From NCBI GenBank assembly GCA_963741525.1, contig CAVUIW010000006.1, forward strand, positions 62,001 to 126,000: 64,000 bases of DNA. Reading direction: 5' to 3'. The stretch is from JANNSX01 sp963741525. GTDB taxonomy: Bacteria > Pseudomonadota > Alphaproteobacteria > Rhizobiales > Hyphomicrobiaceae. Shown here piece by piece: positions 10,057 through 17,756 of the stretch. The notes under the pieces are model-generated. The model did no database searches, was not told the origin of the DNA, and saw only the letters and a program-made list of their open reading frames with translations. The translations under genes and the position numbers were made by a program. Position 1 is the first letter of the stretch. Every line of letters starts with the position of its first letter.

Positions 10057-11070
10057 TCAGGCGGATGTCGCCTCAACACCGAGCCGGCACCAGAGCACGG
10101 TATCCCGCGCGGGATCGACATCAACAGCCGTCCGATAACCCGCCGCAGCGAGCGGATTGTCACCCGCCGAGACGCGCCAGGGGCCGTCGAAGCAGGCGGC
10201 CATGGGCTCGATGCCGAGGCCACGGTAGCGGCCATGCCAGGGCAAATCCTCGGTGGCGCGATCGTGCAGCCAGAGCATGGCGTGCGGAAGCAACGAGCGA
10301 TCCCAATCGGTCACGAGGCGGAAACCTTCGTCGAGAAAGGTCGCCGTTACGGGTCCACGCATCCCCGCAAGCAGAATATTGTCCTCGACGATGAGACCTT
10401 GCGGCATCGCCGAAAAGTCCTCGGTCTGGCCCTTATGTCCCGGCACGGCATCCAGACGCCGGAACCGGCCACCGGGGGCAGCCAGCGTTTTCCGGTGCGG
10501 ATGCACGCCCGGATAGTTGAACCCGTCTGCGAAATCAGCCTCGATCTTGAGCCTGCGAGGCTGCTCGGGCAGCCGCAGAATCGGATGGAAGGCCATCGGC
10601 ACGCGATCCTTGCGGCGGGCTTGGATGCGCATATCGAACCGGGTCTCGGGCCGATCCGCGCCGAGTGTGATTGTCCGCTCGACGCGGCTTACGGCGTGCG
10701 GCTCCGGCAAGTCGAGAGTCAGCGTCACGCTGCTTGCCGTCGCCGCGCCAATAGTCCACTCCGCATTCCCCGCCGGCCCGTGCGTCGGCAGATCGAACGG
10801 CTCTTGAAACATGGCTTCATAGCCCGGCACGGTATCGTGCGAGGGCCCGCAACCGCCGAAGGGCAAGCAGAAAAATTCGCCGCCCAAACGCAGCAGATGT
10901 CCGGGCACCTCGGGCGGCAGTGCCTCGCCGGCCCAGGGCGCCTCCGCGAGCGGCTTCACCCAGCGCCCGTCGGCCAAGCGGAATTCGGCCTCGGTCAACA
11001 GACCGCCCGTCGGATAAACCGCCGCGCGGACCGATGGCGTTTCCAGGCGAACCGAACTTGCCGGCATCAT
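10057..11070 (-). CDS. Aldose 1-epimerase-like (galactose mutarotase fold) protein
   Basis: A 337-residue protein resembling the aldose-1-epimerase/mutarotase-like beta-sandwich family. The N-terminal half has an alternating pattern (VRAAVYPTGGLLTEAEFR), a Gly/Pro-rich FFCLPFGGCGP segment, a central MAFHPILRLPEQPRR segment with a His in the region of the catalytic site, and a C-terminal RYRGLGIEPMAACFDGPW. Substrate is unknown. It starts 6 bp after the SDR gene on the same strand, so the two are probably cotranscribed and act in sugar or sugar-acid metabolism. Confidence 0.7.
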   Translation of the reverse strand: MMPASSVRLETPSVRAAVYPTGGLLTEAEFRLADGRWVKPLAEAPWAGEALPPEVPGHLLRLGGEFFCLPFGGCGPSHDTVPGYEAMFQEPFDLPTHGPAGNAEWTIGAATASSVTLTLDLPEPHAVSRVERTITLGADRPETRFDMRIQARRKDRVPMAFHPILRLPEQPRRLKIEADFADGFNYPGVHPHRKTLAAPGGRFRRLDAVPGHKGQTEDFSAMPQGLIVEDNILLAGMRGPVTATFLDEGFRLVTDWDRSLLPHAMLWLHDRATEDLPWHGRYRGLGIEPMAACFDGPWRVSAGDNPLAAAGYRTAVDVDPARDTVLWCRLGVEATSA

Positions 11071-11076
11071 CGCACC

Positions 11077-11868
11077 TCAGAACGTGGCGGAGACACCGCC
11101 ATCGACGAGCAGGATCTGCCCGGTGACGTAGCGGGAATCATCCGAGCAGAGGAAGTAGGCGGGGCCTGCGATATCGGCGGGCTTGCCGAAGCGGCGCAGC
11201 GGGATGCGTCCGTACTTCACATAGATGTCGCGAAACCAATCGGTGTCGTACTCGTGCGTGCCGTCCGGCAGGATCGACATCGGCGTGTCGATGAAGCCCG
11301 GCGCGATGGCGTTGACGTTGATGGCATCTTTCGCGAGATCGCAGGCGAGCGCGCGGGTGAAATTGACGATGGCGCCCTTCGCCGTCGAATAGGGAATGGA
11401 GTCGGGACTCCCGCGCATCCCCATGATGGAGGCGATGTTGAGGATGCGCCTTCCCTCGCCGCCTTGGCGGATCAACGGCAGGAACGCCATGGTAATGCGA
11501 ATGGCACCGTCCTGGTTGATGTCGACGACTTCGCGATAGCGCTGCCAGGTCATGCGATCTATGCCGGTGGTGTCGACGATGGCGGCGTTGTTGACGAGAA
11601 TCTCGACGCGGCCATGCAGCGATTGCACCTCGGCGGCGAGGGCTGCCACGGCCGCTTCGTCTGCAATGTCGACGTGGAAAGCGCTCGCCTTTGCGCCCGC
11701 ATCGCGGAGTTTCGCGGCCGCCGCTTTCGCCGTCTCGATCTTCCAATCCGCGATGACCACCACCGCGCCCTCGGCCGCCAATCGCTCGGCAATGCCGAAG
11801 CCGATGCCTTGCGCAGCCCCGGTCACGACGGCGACGCGCCCTTCCAAACGCCGGGCCTTGCTCTCCAT
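11077..11868 (-). CDS. SDR-family NAD(P)-dependent dehydrogenase
   Basis: A 263-residue classical short-chain dehydrogenase. It has the Rossmann glycine motif TGAAQGIG, the NNAA structural motif (ILVNNAAIV), the active-site Ser in LNIASIMG, and YSTAKGAIVNFTRALA with the YxxxK catalytic pair. The C-terminus ends ILLVDGGVSATF, typical of the family. It is upstream of and close to the mutarotase-like gene, so the substrate may be a sugar, as in sugar 1-dehydrogenases; this is inference. Its start faces the retron promoter region. Confidence 0.88.
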   Translation of the reverse strand: MESKARRLEGRVAVVTGAAQGIGFGIAERLAAEGAVVVIADWKIETAKAAAAKLRDAGAKASAFHVDIADEAAVAALAAEVQSLHGRVEILVNNAAIVDTTGIDRMTWQRYREVVDINQDGAIRITMAFLPLIRQGGEGRRILNIASIMGMRGSPDSIPYSTAKGAIVNFTRALACDLAKDAINVNAIAPGFIDTPMSILPDGTHEYDTDWFRDIYVKYGRIPLRRFGKPADIAGPAYFLCSDDSRYVTGQILLVDGGVSATF

Positions 11869-11964
11869 ACGCTCTGCCTCCTCACGCCCAAGGCATGCCG
11901 CTTGATTGCGCGGACCCTATGGGGAGGGCCAATAGTGGTCAACGTTTGGGGGGAGCTGTGCCGA

Positions 11965-11995
11965 TTGACAGCCGGTTGATCGTGTCAGAGGCTAT
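11965..11995 (+). promoter_or_regulatory. Candidate sigma-70 promoter of the retron
   Basis: A perfect TTGACA -35 box is at 11965-11970. A weaker -10-like GGCTAT is at 11990-11995 with a 19-bp spacer. Transcription would begin near 12002, at the start of the a1 arm of the retron RNA. The match of promoter end to a1 is what makes it credible; the -10 is not strong. Confidence 0.5.
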
Positions 11996-12178
11996 CCGCC
12001 AGCGCGCGGCCGCCTCGAGACATCGGTGTCGTGTTGTCCTGCAATACGGCAGCGATCTCCGGGGTTACCCCGGGGATGGACGTTAGCATGGCATATCGGA
12101 GCCTGTAGCACCCGAGGCTTGTCGCCTCGAACGCCACAGGCCTCACCTCGCAGGTCGAGGTGGCCGTCGCGCTGTTGG
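11996..12178 (+). ncRNA. Predicted retron msr-msd noncoding RNA
   Basis: The non-coding stretch before the RT has the layout of a retron template-primer RNA. Arm a1 at 12000-12018 pairs with arm a2 at 12155-12174 over 19 base pairs with one bulged T (12167) and one G-U pair; weaker pairing extends to 11996 and 12178. Between the arms are, in order: a small hairpin at 12019-12030 (GACA/TGTC), a 4-bp hairpin at 12039-12052, and a strong 10-bp hairpin with a TTA loop at 12055-12077. These would form the msr. A long mismatched hairpin follows at 12101-12141 (GCCTGT/ACAGGC outer, CGAGGC/GCCTCG inner), which would be the msd. A TTAGC motif lies at 12083-12087. The priming G is probably G12019, just after a1, but this is inference. 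The a2 arm ends about 14 nt before the RT start. Confidence 0.8.
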
Positions 12179-12191
12179 CTTGAGAACGCCC

Positions 12192-13523
12192 ATGCCGAGC
12201 GACTGGTGGATTGCGAGAAATCTCGCTGCGGCGCTCTTGGGCGGCGCCTGGACCGAGCGTGCGCTCAACCATCGGTTCGAGCGGTTTTTCAGAGCGAGAT
12301 CAAAGGCTGCGCGGCGCAAGCTCATGCACGCACTCTGGAGCGAGGCACCGGGACCCATCCCGCCGTCCGTCGACGAGCTCACGGCGTTCCTGGCCGATCA
12401 CCCGTCGTTCGAAAAAGCCGCCGAGGCGCTCCGCAAATCGGCGGGGCCCATCAACGCCGTTCTCACGCCGCCCCGCTTTGCACCCGCCGAGCGCTTCAAG
12501 GATCTCGATATCCCTCGACTGGCCACGATCGGAGAGCTGGCCGCCTGGCTCGACCTACCACTGCCGCAACTCGACTGGCTCGCGGATCGCCGGCAGCAAC
12601 AGGGGAAGACCGGCGTACCTGCCCTCCAGCACTACCGTCAAACCTTCATCCCGAAACGCTCCGGCCCGCCGAGACTCATCGAGGAGCCCAAGCCCCGCCT
12701 CAAGGCGATCCAGCGCAAAATCCTCGCCGGGATTCTCGATCTCGTGCCGACACATCCGGCGGCGCACGGCTTCGTCCGCGAGCGCTCCTGCGTCACCGCG
12801 GCCGCCGCCCATGCCAGCGAGAACGTTGTTCTGACCGTCGACCTCAAGGATTTCTTCCTCAAGACCCGCATCTCGCGTGTGCATGCCCTTTTCCGCAACC
12901 TCGGCTACCCAGAGCAGACCGCGCGGGCGCTCACCGGCTTGGTGACAACGGCGACGCCGCTCGCGACATTCCAGCGCTTGCCGGATCGCGAGCGCCACTC
13001 CTGGGAAACGCAGAAGACGTTCAACACGCCGCATTTGCCGCAAGGCACTCCCACATCACCTGCGCTCGCCAATCTCGCGGCCTTCACGCTCGACACGCGC
13101 ATCGCCGGTCTCGCGCGCCGCTTCGGCGTCACCTACACGCGCTACGCCGACGATCTCGCGTTCTCGGGCGGCTCGGGCCTGCAAGCGCGCGCCGATGTCT
13201 TCCTCGCAAGCGTCTCCGAGATCACGACTGACGAACGCTACGCCCTCAATCCCATGAAGACGCATCTGATGACCCGCGCCACCCGCCAACAAGTGACCGG
13301 CCTCGTCGTCAACGACCGCGTCAATATCGATCGCGTGTCTTACGACCGGCTGAAGGCCATCCTCACCAACTGCGTCCGGCATGGTCCCGCCGACCAGAAC
13401 CGCGAGAGCGTGCACGACTTCCGCGCGCATCTCAACGGCCGGATTGGCTGGGTCACGCACATCAACCCGGCACGCGGCGCCAAGCTCCGGCAGATCTACA
13501 GCCGCATCGACTGGCAAAGCTGA
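12192..13523 (+). CDS. Retron-type reverse transcriptase with long N-terminal extension
   Basis: A 443-residue RNA-directed DNA polymerase. The catalytic box is RYADDLAFS (YADD at about residues 318-321). Other RT blocks are FIPKRSGPPRLIEEPKP (block 1), HGFVRERSCVTAAAAH, VLTVDLKDFFLKTR (block 3, first catalytic Asp) and LPQGTPTSPALANLA (about 282-296). VTGLVVN at about 368-374 matches the VTG of retron RT region Y. I did not find an exact NAxxH. There is no maturase or HNH domain, so it is not a group II intron protein. The first 150 or so residues precede the RT core and match nothing I recognise; myxobacterial retron RTs such as Mx162 also carry an N-terminal extension. The start is ATG 12192, with a weak ribosome site (GAGA); an in-frame TTG is at 12180. 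The frame is intact. It ends 4 bp from the convergent PCMT gene. Confidence 0.93.
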   Translation: MPSDWWIARNLAAALLGGAWTERALNHRFERFFRARSKAARRKLMHALWSEAPGPIPPSVDELTAFLADHPSFEKAAEALRKSAGPINAVLTPPRFAPAERFKDLDIPRLATIGELAAWLDLPLPQLDWLADRRQQQGKTGVPALQHYRQTFIPKRSGPPRLIEEPKPRLKAIQRKILAGILDLVPTHPAAHGFVRERSCVTAAAAHASENVVLTVDLKDFFLKTRISRVHALFRNLGYPEQTARALTGLVTTATPLATFQRLPDRERHSWETQKTFNTPHLPQGTPTSPALANLAAFTLDTRIAGLARRFGVTYTRYADDLAFSGGSGLQARADVFLASVSEITTDERYALNPMKTHLMTRATRQQVTGLVVNDRVNIDRVSYDRLKAILTNCVRHGPADQNRESVHDFRAHLNGRIGWVTHINPARGAKLRQIYSRIDWQS

Positions 13524-13527
13524 GCAC

Positions 13528-14394
13528 TCACCCCTCCTCCGTCGACAGCCACCAGTCGCGGCCGGAATACCAGCAGGTGTCGTTAGGGGGCGTATCGAGA
13601 TGGAGCGAGCGCACGGCCTCGAGGCCGCCCGACTTGAACACCGCCGCAAGGCCGGCGACGGCGCGCTCGTCCTGACCGCCGATCATTGGGATGAAGCCGA
13701 CGCGTCCGATGAGGCGCGCGGCGAATGACCGGCGCCGGCGGCCACGCGTGACGAGCAGCATGCCGCCATAGCCACGACCCGGCGTCAGTGGGAAAATGAG
13801 GCGGCCCTTGGGCGCGAGCGCCTCGAGCCAAACCCGAAGTGGTTCGGTGGCGCCGGCCGAGACGTAGATCACATCGCTCCGCGGCAGCGGCCCCTCGGCG
13901 CCGGAGCGGCAGAGCACCTCGACATTCGGTCGATGGCGCAGATTGTGTTTCGCCCGTTCGGCCAAGCCGTCGTCGATCTCGATCGCCGTGACATGGCCTT
14001 TGGCTCCCACGAGCTCGGCGAGGATCGCTGTGTAGTAGCCGCCGCCGACGCCGATCTGCAGCACATGCTCTCCCTCGGACACACCAACAGCCCCGAGCGA
14101 GCGCGCATGCAGGCTCGGCTCGCCATTGTTGACGCCGCGCTCGGCGATGAGGGCCACGACGATATCCTGGTAAAGCAGCGCCGGATTGGCGGAGGGCGTC
14201 TCGATGTACGTGCCCTCGATGGCGATCTTCCACGGGCCCGGCCCGAGAAAGTCCTCGCGCGGGACGGTGGCAAAGGCGCTGACAATGCGCGGGTCGGTCA
14301 CGCCATAGGTGGCGGTGACGAGACAGGCATAGAATTTGCGAAACACCGCAAGATCGCGGCTACTGGTCTCCAGCAAACCCAGTCTCTCCTCCAT
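13528..14394 (-). CDS. Protein-L-isoaspartate O-methyltransferase-like SAM methyltransferase
   Basis: A 288-residue class I methyltransferase of the PCMT family. The SAM-binding motif I is VLQIGVGGGYYTAILAELVG, followed by an acidic loop (VTAIEIDDGLAERAKHNL). The PCMT-like N-terminal segment VPREDFLGPGPW lies upstream. A C-terminal extension of about 90 residues is atypical. The ATG overlaps the end of the ectoine-synthase-like gene by 35 bp in another frame. The gene is the last of a four-gene operon. Repair of isoaspartyl protein damage is the family role, but the divergent length leaves the substrate open. Confidence 0.8.
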   Translation of the reverse strand: MEERLGLLETSSRDLAVFRKFYACLVTATYGVTDPRIVSAFATVPREDFLGPGPWKIAIEGTYIETPSANPALLYQDIVVALIAERGVNNGEPSLHARSLGAVGVSEGEHVLQIGVGGGYYTAILAELVGAKGHVTAIEIDDGLAERAKHNLRHRPNVEVLCRSGAEGPLPRSDVIYVSAGATEPLRVWLEALAPKGRLIFPLTPGRGYGGMLLVTRGRRRRSFAARLIGRVGFIPMIGGQDERAVAGLAAVFKSGGLEAVRSLHLDTPPNDTCWYSGRDWWLSTEEG

Positions 14395-14734
14395 TGAATG
14401 GCGGCGTGAAGACGCAAATCAATCGGGTCGGCGCTTCGGCGACGAAGCGGAAGCGGGCGCCCTTGGGCGCGACCCAGAGCGTGCCCGGCTCGATTACTTC
14501 GACTGTGCCGGTCGCCAGATCGGTCAGCTTGGCGCGGCCTTCGATGCAGTAGGCCATCTCGACGTGCCCGTCGTAGCCATAGTCGGCTTCAATGCCGGGT
14601 CTGAGGACGATATCCGTGATGGTGACGCCAGCGCCGTCCGGCTTCAGGAGAAACCGGAACGTTTCATAGGTGTCATTGCGGACATGCCTCGCCGTGCCGG
14701 CGAGATCGGATTTGCGGATCACTCTGATGGGCAT
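14360..14734 (-). CDS. Ectoine-synthase-like (EctC) small cupin, orphan
   Basis: A 124-residue cupin resembling L-ectoine synthase, which cyclises N-gamma-acetyl-diaminobutyrate. The match is to the overall EctC layout, with GHVEMAYCIEGRAKL containing the Glu of the iron site and ICVFTPPFNGGETG at the C-terminus. The segment that in EctC holds the Tyr and His iron ligands reads GTLWVAPKGARFRF here, without either. No ectA or ectB is nearby. It is therefore an orphan homologue that may not make ectoine. Start chosen at ATG 14734 because upstream residues do not resemble the family. Confidence 0.75.
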   Translation of the reverse strand: MPIRVIRKSDLAGTARHVRNDTYETFRFLLKPDGAGVTITDIVLRPGIEADYGYDGHVEMAYCIEGRAKLTDLATGTVEVIEPGTLWVAPKGARFRFVAEAPTRLICVFTPPFNGGETGFAGDQ

Positions 14735-14760
14735 TTCGCAGAGACTAGCATCAGCTGACT

Positions 14761-16383
14761 TCAGCGCGCCAGGAATTTCTCGAGGACATTGCGCGTCACG
14801 CGCTCGACATACGGATCGCGGTCGATGAGACCAGAGACCCATTCGCAGGTGCCGGCGTGGAAGACCTCGCCTTTGCCCTTGGGGAAGGTGACGATCATGC
14901 CGGAGGAGCGGCGGAGCTTCTCCATCGCCTCAGGGCTAGCCGCGCCGTAGAGCGTCTCGGCGGCGAAGGCCAGGTCCTCATCGCCGATGAAGAGATCGGT
15001 GCCGGGGTTGCCGTGGTTCTCTTCCAGGATCGAGGCGTGGCCCATGGCGAGGATTTCGAGGCCGCCGGGTGCGCCCGCCTCGGATGTCGGGAACGGCAGC
15101 CCATCGCGGAACGTATAGTCGAGGCCATCGACCTCGTAGCCGAAGATTTTCGATTGTCCCCCGAGCACATCCCCATAGTAGAGATCGCTGCCTTGGAAGG
15201 CCCAGTGCTCCGGCCGATAGACCGTGAACCCGCCCGGTCCGCGCGGCACGCAGCCGCCCCAGCCGACATAGACGCCGCGGAGCGAGTTCAAGCCGAAGGT
15301 GGAGGTGCCTGGCCGCCCGACCTCCGGTGCCTCCCAGGCATTGGTTGTCAAATGGCGGCGCGCGGGATCGGTGTAGTAGGGGTCCTCTTTGCGCGCGCGA
15401 TACTTGTAACAGACCTGCGTGCGTCCCTCGTTCTCGAGCCGGACCTGCCAGAGGAAATTGCCGGCGAAGCGCGCGACGCGCCCGCCGCCTTCGACGTAAC
15501 GATCGACCGCATCGCGCATCCCGGCCGTCCAGTACTCGTCATGGCCGACGAAGACCGCGAGCTTGTAGCGCTTGAGGATATCCGGATCGGCGTGGAGATC
15601 GTGCAGTGTCGCGACATCAACCTCGAAACCCTGCGCCTCCGCCCAGCGGCAGAAGTGCCGGTCGTAGCTCGCCCAGCCGGCGGAGGCATACTTCTTCGAG
15701 TAGCCGTTGGCGTAGGCCCATTCCATGTGCGGATAACGAGGCGCCGCGCCCTGGCGAAGCGGCTCGCGCACGGGAATGCGCGGCGCGCCGACGGGGAGGA
15801 ATCCGAAGCCGCGCGTCCAAGGGCGCTCGGTCGAGAGGCGCGGCGAATATTGGTTGCGCCCTGGCCCGGTGATGCCCTCGTAGTGGTTGGACCCGCCCCA
15901 ATCGTTGTAGGCGATCCAAGTCGAGGTGGCGGCCACCTGCAGGATCGGTGCGGCGCGTTTCCCCGCGCGCACGATGAAGACGTGATGCGCATCGATCACC
16001 GTGCCGTCCGGCATGGTGGCGGCGAGATGGGCGATGTAGCCGCCCGAGCGCCAGTCCTCGCCGACCTTCACCTCGAGCGCCACCGGCCAGCCGCAGCCGA
16101 CGACCGAGACATCCTCCGGCGTGTCGTGGAGCTTGCCCGGCAAGCGTGCGCGCTCGAACACGACGGTCTCACTTGCGCCGTCGCGGAAAATCTTCAGATC
16201 GTAAACAGGCGCGCTCGTCGAGACATGCAGCCGGATCGTCTGGCCCGGCGCATAGGAGAGCTTGTCCGAATAGCCCCAGATCTGCGGCTCATTGGCGTCC
16301 GGCACCGGGCGAACGTAGAAGTTCTCCTTCACCGCATTGGGCCAAAGCCCCCGCGTCGTCGACCCGCGCTTGGCTGTCGTCAT
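14761..16383 (-). CDS. N,N-dimethylformamidase large-subunit-like protein
   Basis: A 540-residue protein similar to the C-terminal part of the N,N-dimethylformamidase beta subunit. An N-terminal beta-sandwich (SYAPGQTIRLHVSTSAPVYD) is followed by the conserved core: TSTWIAYNDWGGSNHYEG, VDVATLHDLHADPDILKRY, VFVGHDEYWTAGMRDAVD and ARFAGNFLWQVR. DMFase hydrolyses dimethylformamide to dimethylamine and formate, but many bacterial homologues have unknown substrates and no small subunit is seen here. It follows the aminotransferase by 18 bp and precedes the EctC-like gene by 26 bp, so all are probably one transcript. Confidence 0.8.
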   Translation of the reverse strand: MTTAKRGSTTRGLWPNAVKENFYVRPVPDANEPQIWGYSDKLSYAPGQTIRLHVSTSAPVYDLKIFRDGASETVVFERARLPGKLHDTPEDVSVVGCGWPVALEVKVGEDWRSGGYIAHLAATMPDGTVIDAHHVFIVRAGKRAAPILQVAATSTWIAYNDWGGSNHYEGITGPGRNQYSPRLSTERPWTRGFGFLPVGAPRIPVREPLRQGAAPRYPHMEWAYANGYSKKYASAGWASYDRHFCRWAEAQGFEVDVATLHDLHADPDILKRYKLAVFVGHDEYWTAGMRDAVDRYVEGGGRVARFAGNFLWQVRLENEGRTQVCYKYRARKEDPYYTDPARRHLTTNAWEAPEVGRPGTSTFGLNSLRGVYVGWGGCVPRGPGGFTVYRPEHWAFQGSDLYYGDVLGGQSKIFGYEVDGLDYTFRDGLPFPTSEAGAPGGLEILAMGHASILEENHGNPGTDLFIGDEDLAFAAETLYGAASPEAMEKLRRSSGMIVTFPKGKGEVFHAGTCEWVSGLIDRDPYVERVTRNVLEKFLAR

Positions 16384-16401
16384 CGCAGCTCGCTCCCGCG
16401 G

Positions 16402-17574
16402 TTAGAACGCCATGTCTCGCAACCGCCCCGGCAGCTCGGCGATCAGGTCGACGCCGGTGTTGGCGAAGGCGATGCGGACGTGATCGTCCTCCTCGGGACC
16501 GAAGTAGCTCCCTGGCAGCCCCAGCACGCCGCGCTCCTTGGCCATCCGCTCGATCACGGTGCGCGACGGCACGCCGCGATAGGGGTGGCGCACATAGGCG
16601 AAATAGGCGCCGACGGAGGCGACATGCCAGTCGTTCAATTCCGTGAAGGCCGCGCGGAAGGCGTCCGCCCGCCGGTTGATCTCGGCGCGATTGCCGGCCC
16701 GCCACTCGCGCATTGCCGGAATGGCCCAGGTGAGGGCCGCCTGCGCCGGCCGCGGCGGACAGATCTGCACGGTGTCGAGCGCCTTGCCGATCTCGGCCTG
16801 CGTGTCACGGCCGGCCGTGATCGCGCCGAGCCGGTGACCCGGAATGCAATAGGCCTTCGAGAAAGAGTAGAGTTGTATGATCGTATCGCGCCATTGCGGA
16901 TCGGCAAACATCCGGTGCGGGCGCTCATGTTGAACAGGCATCAGGTCGCGGTATGTCTCGTCGAGCACCAAGGCAATCTTCTTCCGGCGGCAGAGCGCGG
17001 CGAAATCACGGATGGTGCTCTCCGGATAGACCGCGCCCGTCGGATTGTTCGGCGTCACGAGAACGATCGCCTTGACCTTGGCATCGATCAGCGGCTCCGC
17101 CTCCTCGACACGCGGGACGAAACCGTTCTCGGCCCTGAGTTGCAGCCGCCGCGCCTCGACCCCCTGAATCTTCAAGGCCATTTCGTGATTGAAATACCAG
17201 GGCGCCGGCAGGACCACGGCCTCGCCGGCCTTGGCGAGTGACACCATGGTGATGAAGAACGCGAGATTGCATCCGGCCGTCACCGCCACCTCGTCGGCGC
17301 CGACCTCGCCCCCGTAGATCGCCGACTGCTCGGCGGCGAAGGCCTCGCGGAACGTCAAGTCGCCGCCGATCGGCCCGTAGCGCATGCCGGCGGGATCGCT
17401 CGCCGACTGGCCGATGCGGGCGATCAGATCGGGATGTGGGGGATTGCTCGGCGCCGCCTGCGCCATGTTGATGAGTGGCCCGTGGCCACCGCCATAGCTC
17501 TCCGACCAAGCATAAGCCTCCGGGATCGGCGGTGTCGAGGTGTCGAGGAGGTTCTGATTGAGATGCACTGGCAT
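16402..17574 (-). CDS. PLP-dependent class I/II aminotransferase
   Basis: A 390-residue fold-type I aminotransferase. The PLP-binding lysine is in YSFSKAYCIPGHRLG, the conserved Asp/Tyr region is LVLDETYRDL, and LVTPNNPTGAVYP is the family Asn-Pro motif. The C-terminal Arg region is DHVRIAFANTG. Start placed at ATG 17574 (MPVHLNQ); the open frame extends further upstream but without family resemblance. It is the first gene of a four-gene operon. The amino donor or acceptor is not evident. Confidence 0.88.
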   Translation of the reverse strand: MPVHLNQNLLDTSTPPIPEAYAWSESYGGGHGPLINMAQAAPSNPPHPDLIARIGQSASDPAGMRYGPIGGDLTFREAFAAEQSAIYGGEVGADEVAVTAGCNLAFFITMVSLAKAGEAVVLPAPWYFNHEMALKIQGVEARRLQLRAENGFVPRVEEAEPLIDAKVKAIVLVTPNNPTGAVYPESTIRDFAALCRRKKIALVLDETYRDLMPVQHERPHRMFADPQWRDTIIQLYSFSKAYCIPGHRLGAITAGRDTQAEIGKALDTVQICPPRPAQAALTWAIPAMREWRAGNRAEINRRADAFRAAFTELNDWHVASVGAYFAYVRHPYRGVPSRTVIERMAKERGVLGLPGSYFGPEEDDHVRIAFANTGVDLIAELPGRLRDMAF

Positions 17575-17756
17575 GGAGGGTTTCGTTAATGCGGAGATCG
17601 CCACTGTCGCGAGGCCCGGTGCCTTTGGCAAGGGCACCCGCTGCATCGCCGGGTTGCGGCAGTTTCGCCGTCGCCTCCTGTAGCCCTTGGGTGACAGGGT
17701 GCCCTTGCCTATGTCACAAGGAGATGGGTTCCGGCGTGATATTTGGGAGCGACGCC

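Noticed and set aside
10234..11979. Long + strand open frame (581 codons) opposite the epimerase and SDR genes
   Set aside because: The minus strand has clear SDR motifs (TGAAQGIG, YSTAK) with proper starts; the + frame is a shadow with no family motifs, as often seen in GC-rich DNA.
12144..12162. Hairpin as an intrinsic terminator before the RT
   Set aside because: No T-run follows and half of the stem is part of the a2 arm of the retron RNA.
12192..13523. RT as a group II intron or diversity-generating retroelement enzyme
   Set aside because: No maturase or HNH domain and no intron RNA boundaries; no template/variable repeat pair seen. The VTG motif and upstream a1/a2 repeat fit a retron.
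14857..17241. Long + strand open frame (794 codons) opposite the aminotransferase and DMFase-like genes
   Set aside because: Arg/Ala/His-rich shadow without motifs; the minus-strand genes are well supported.
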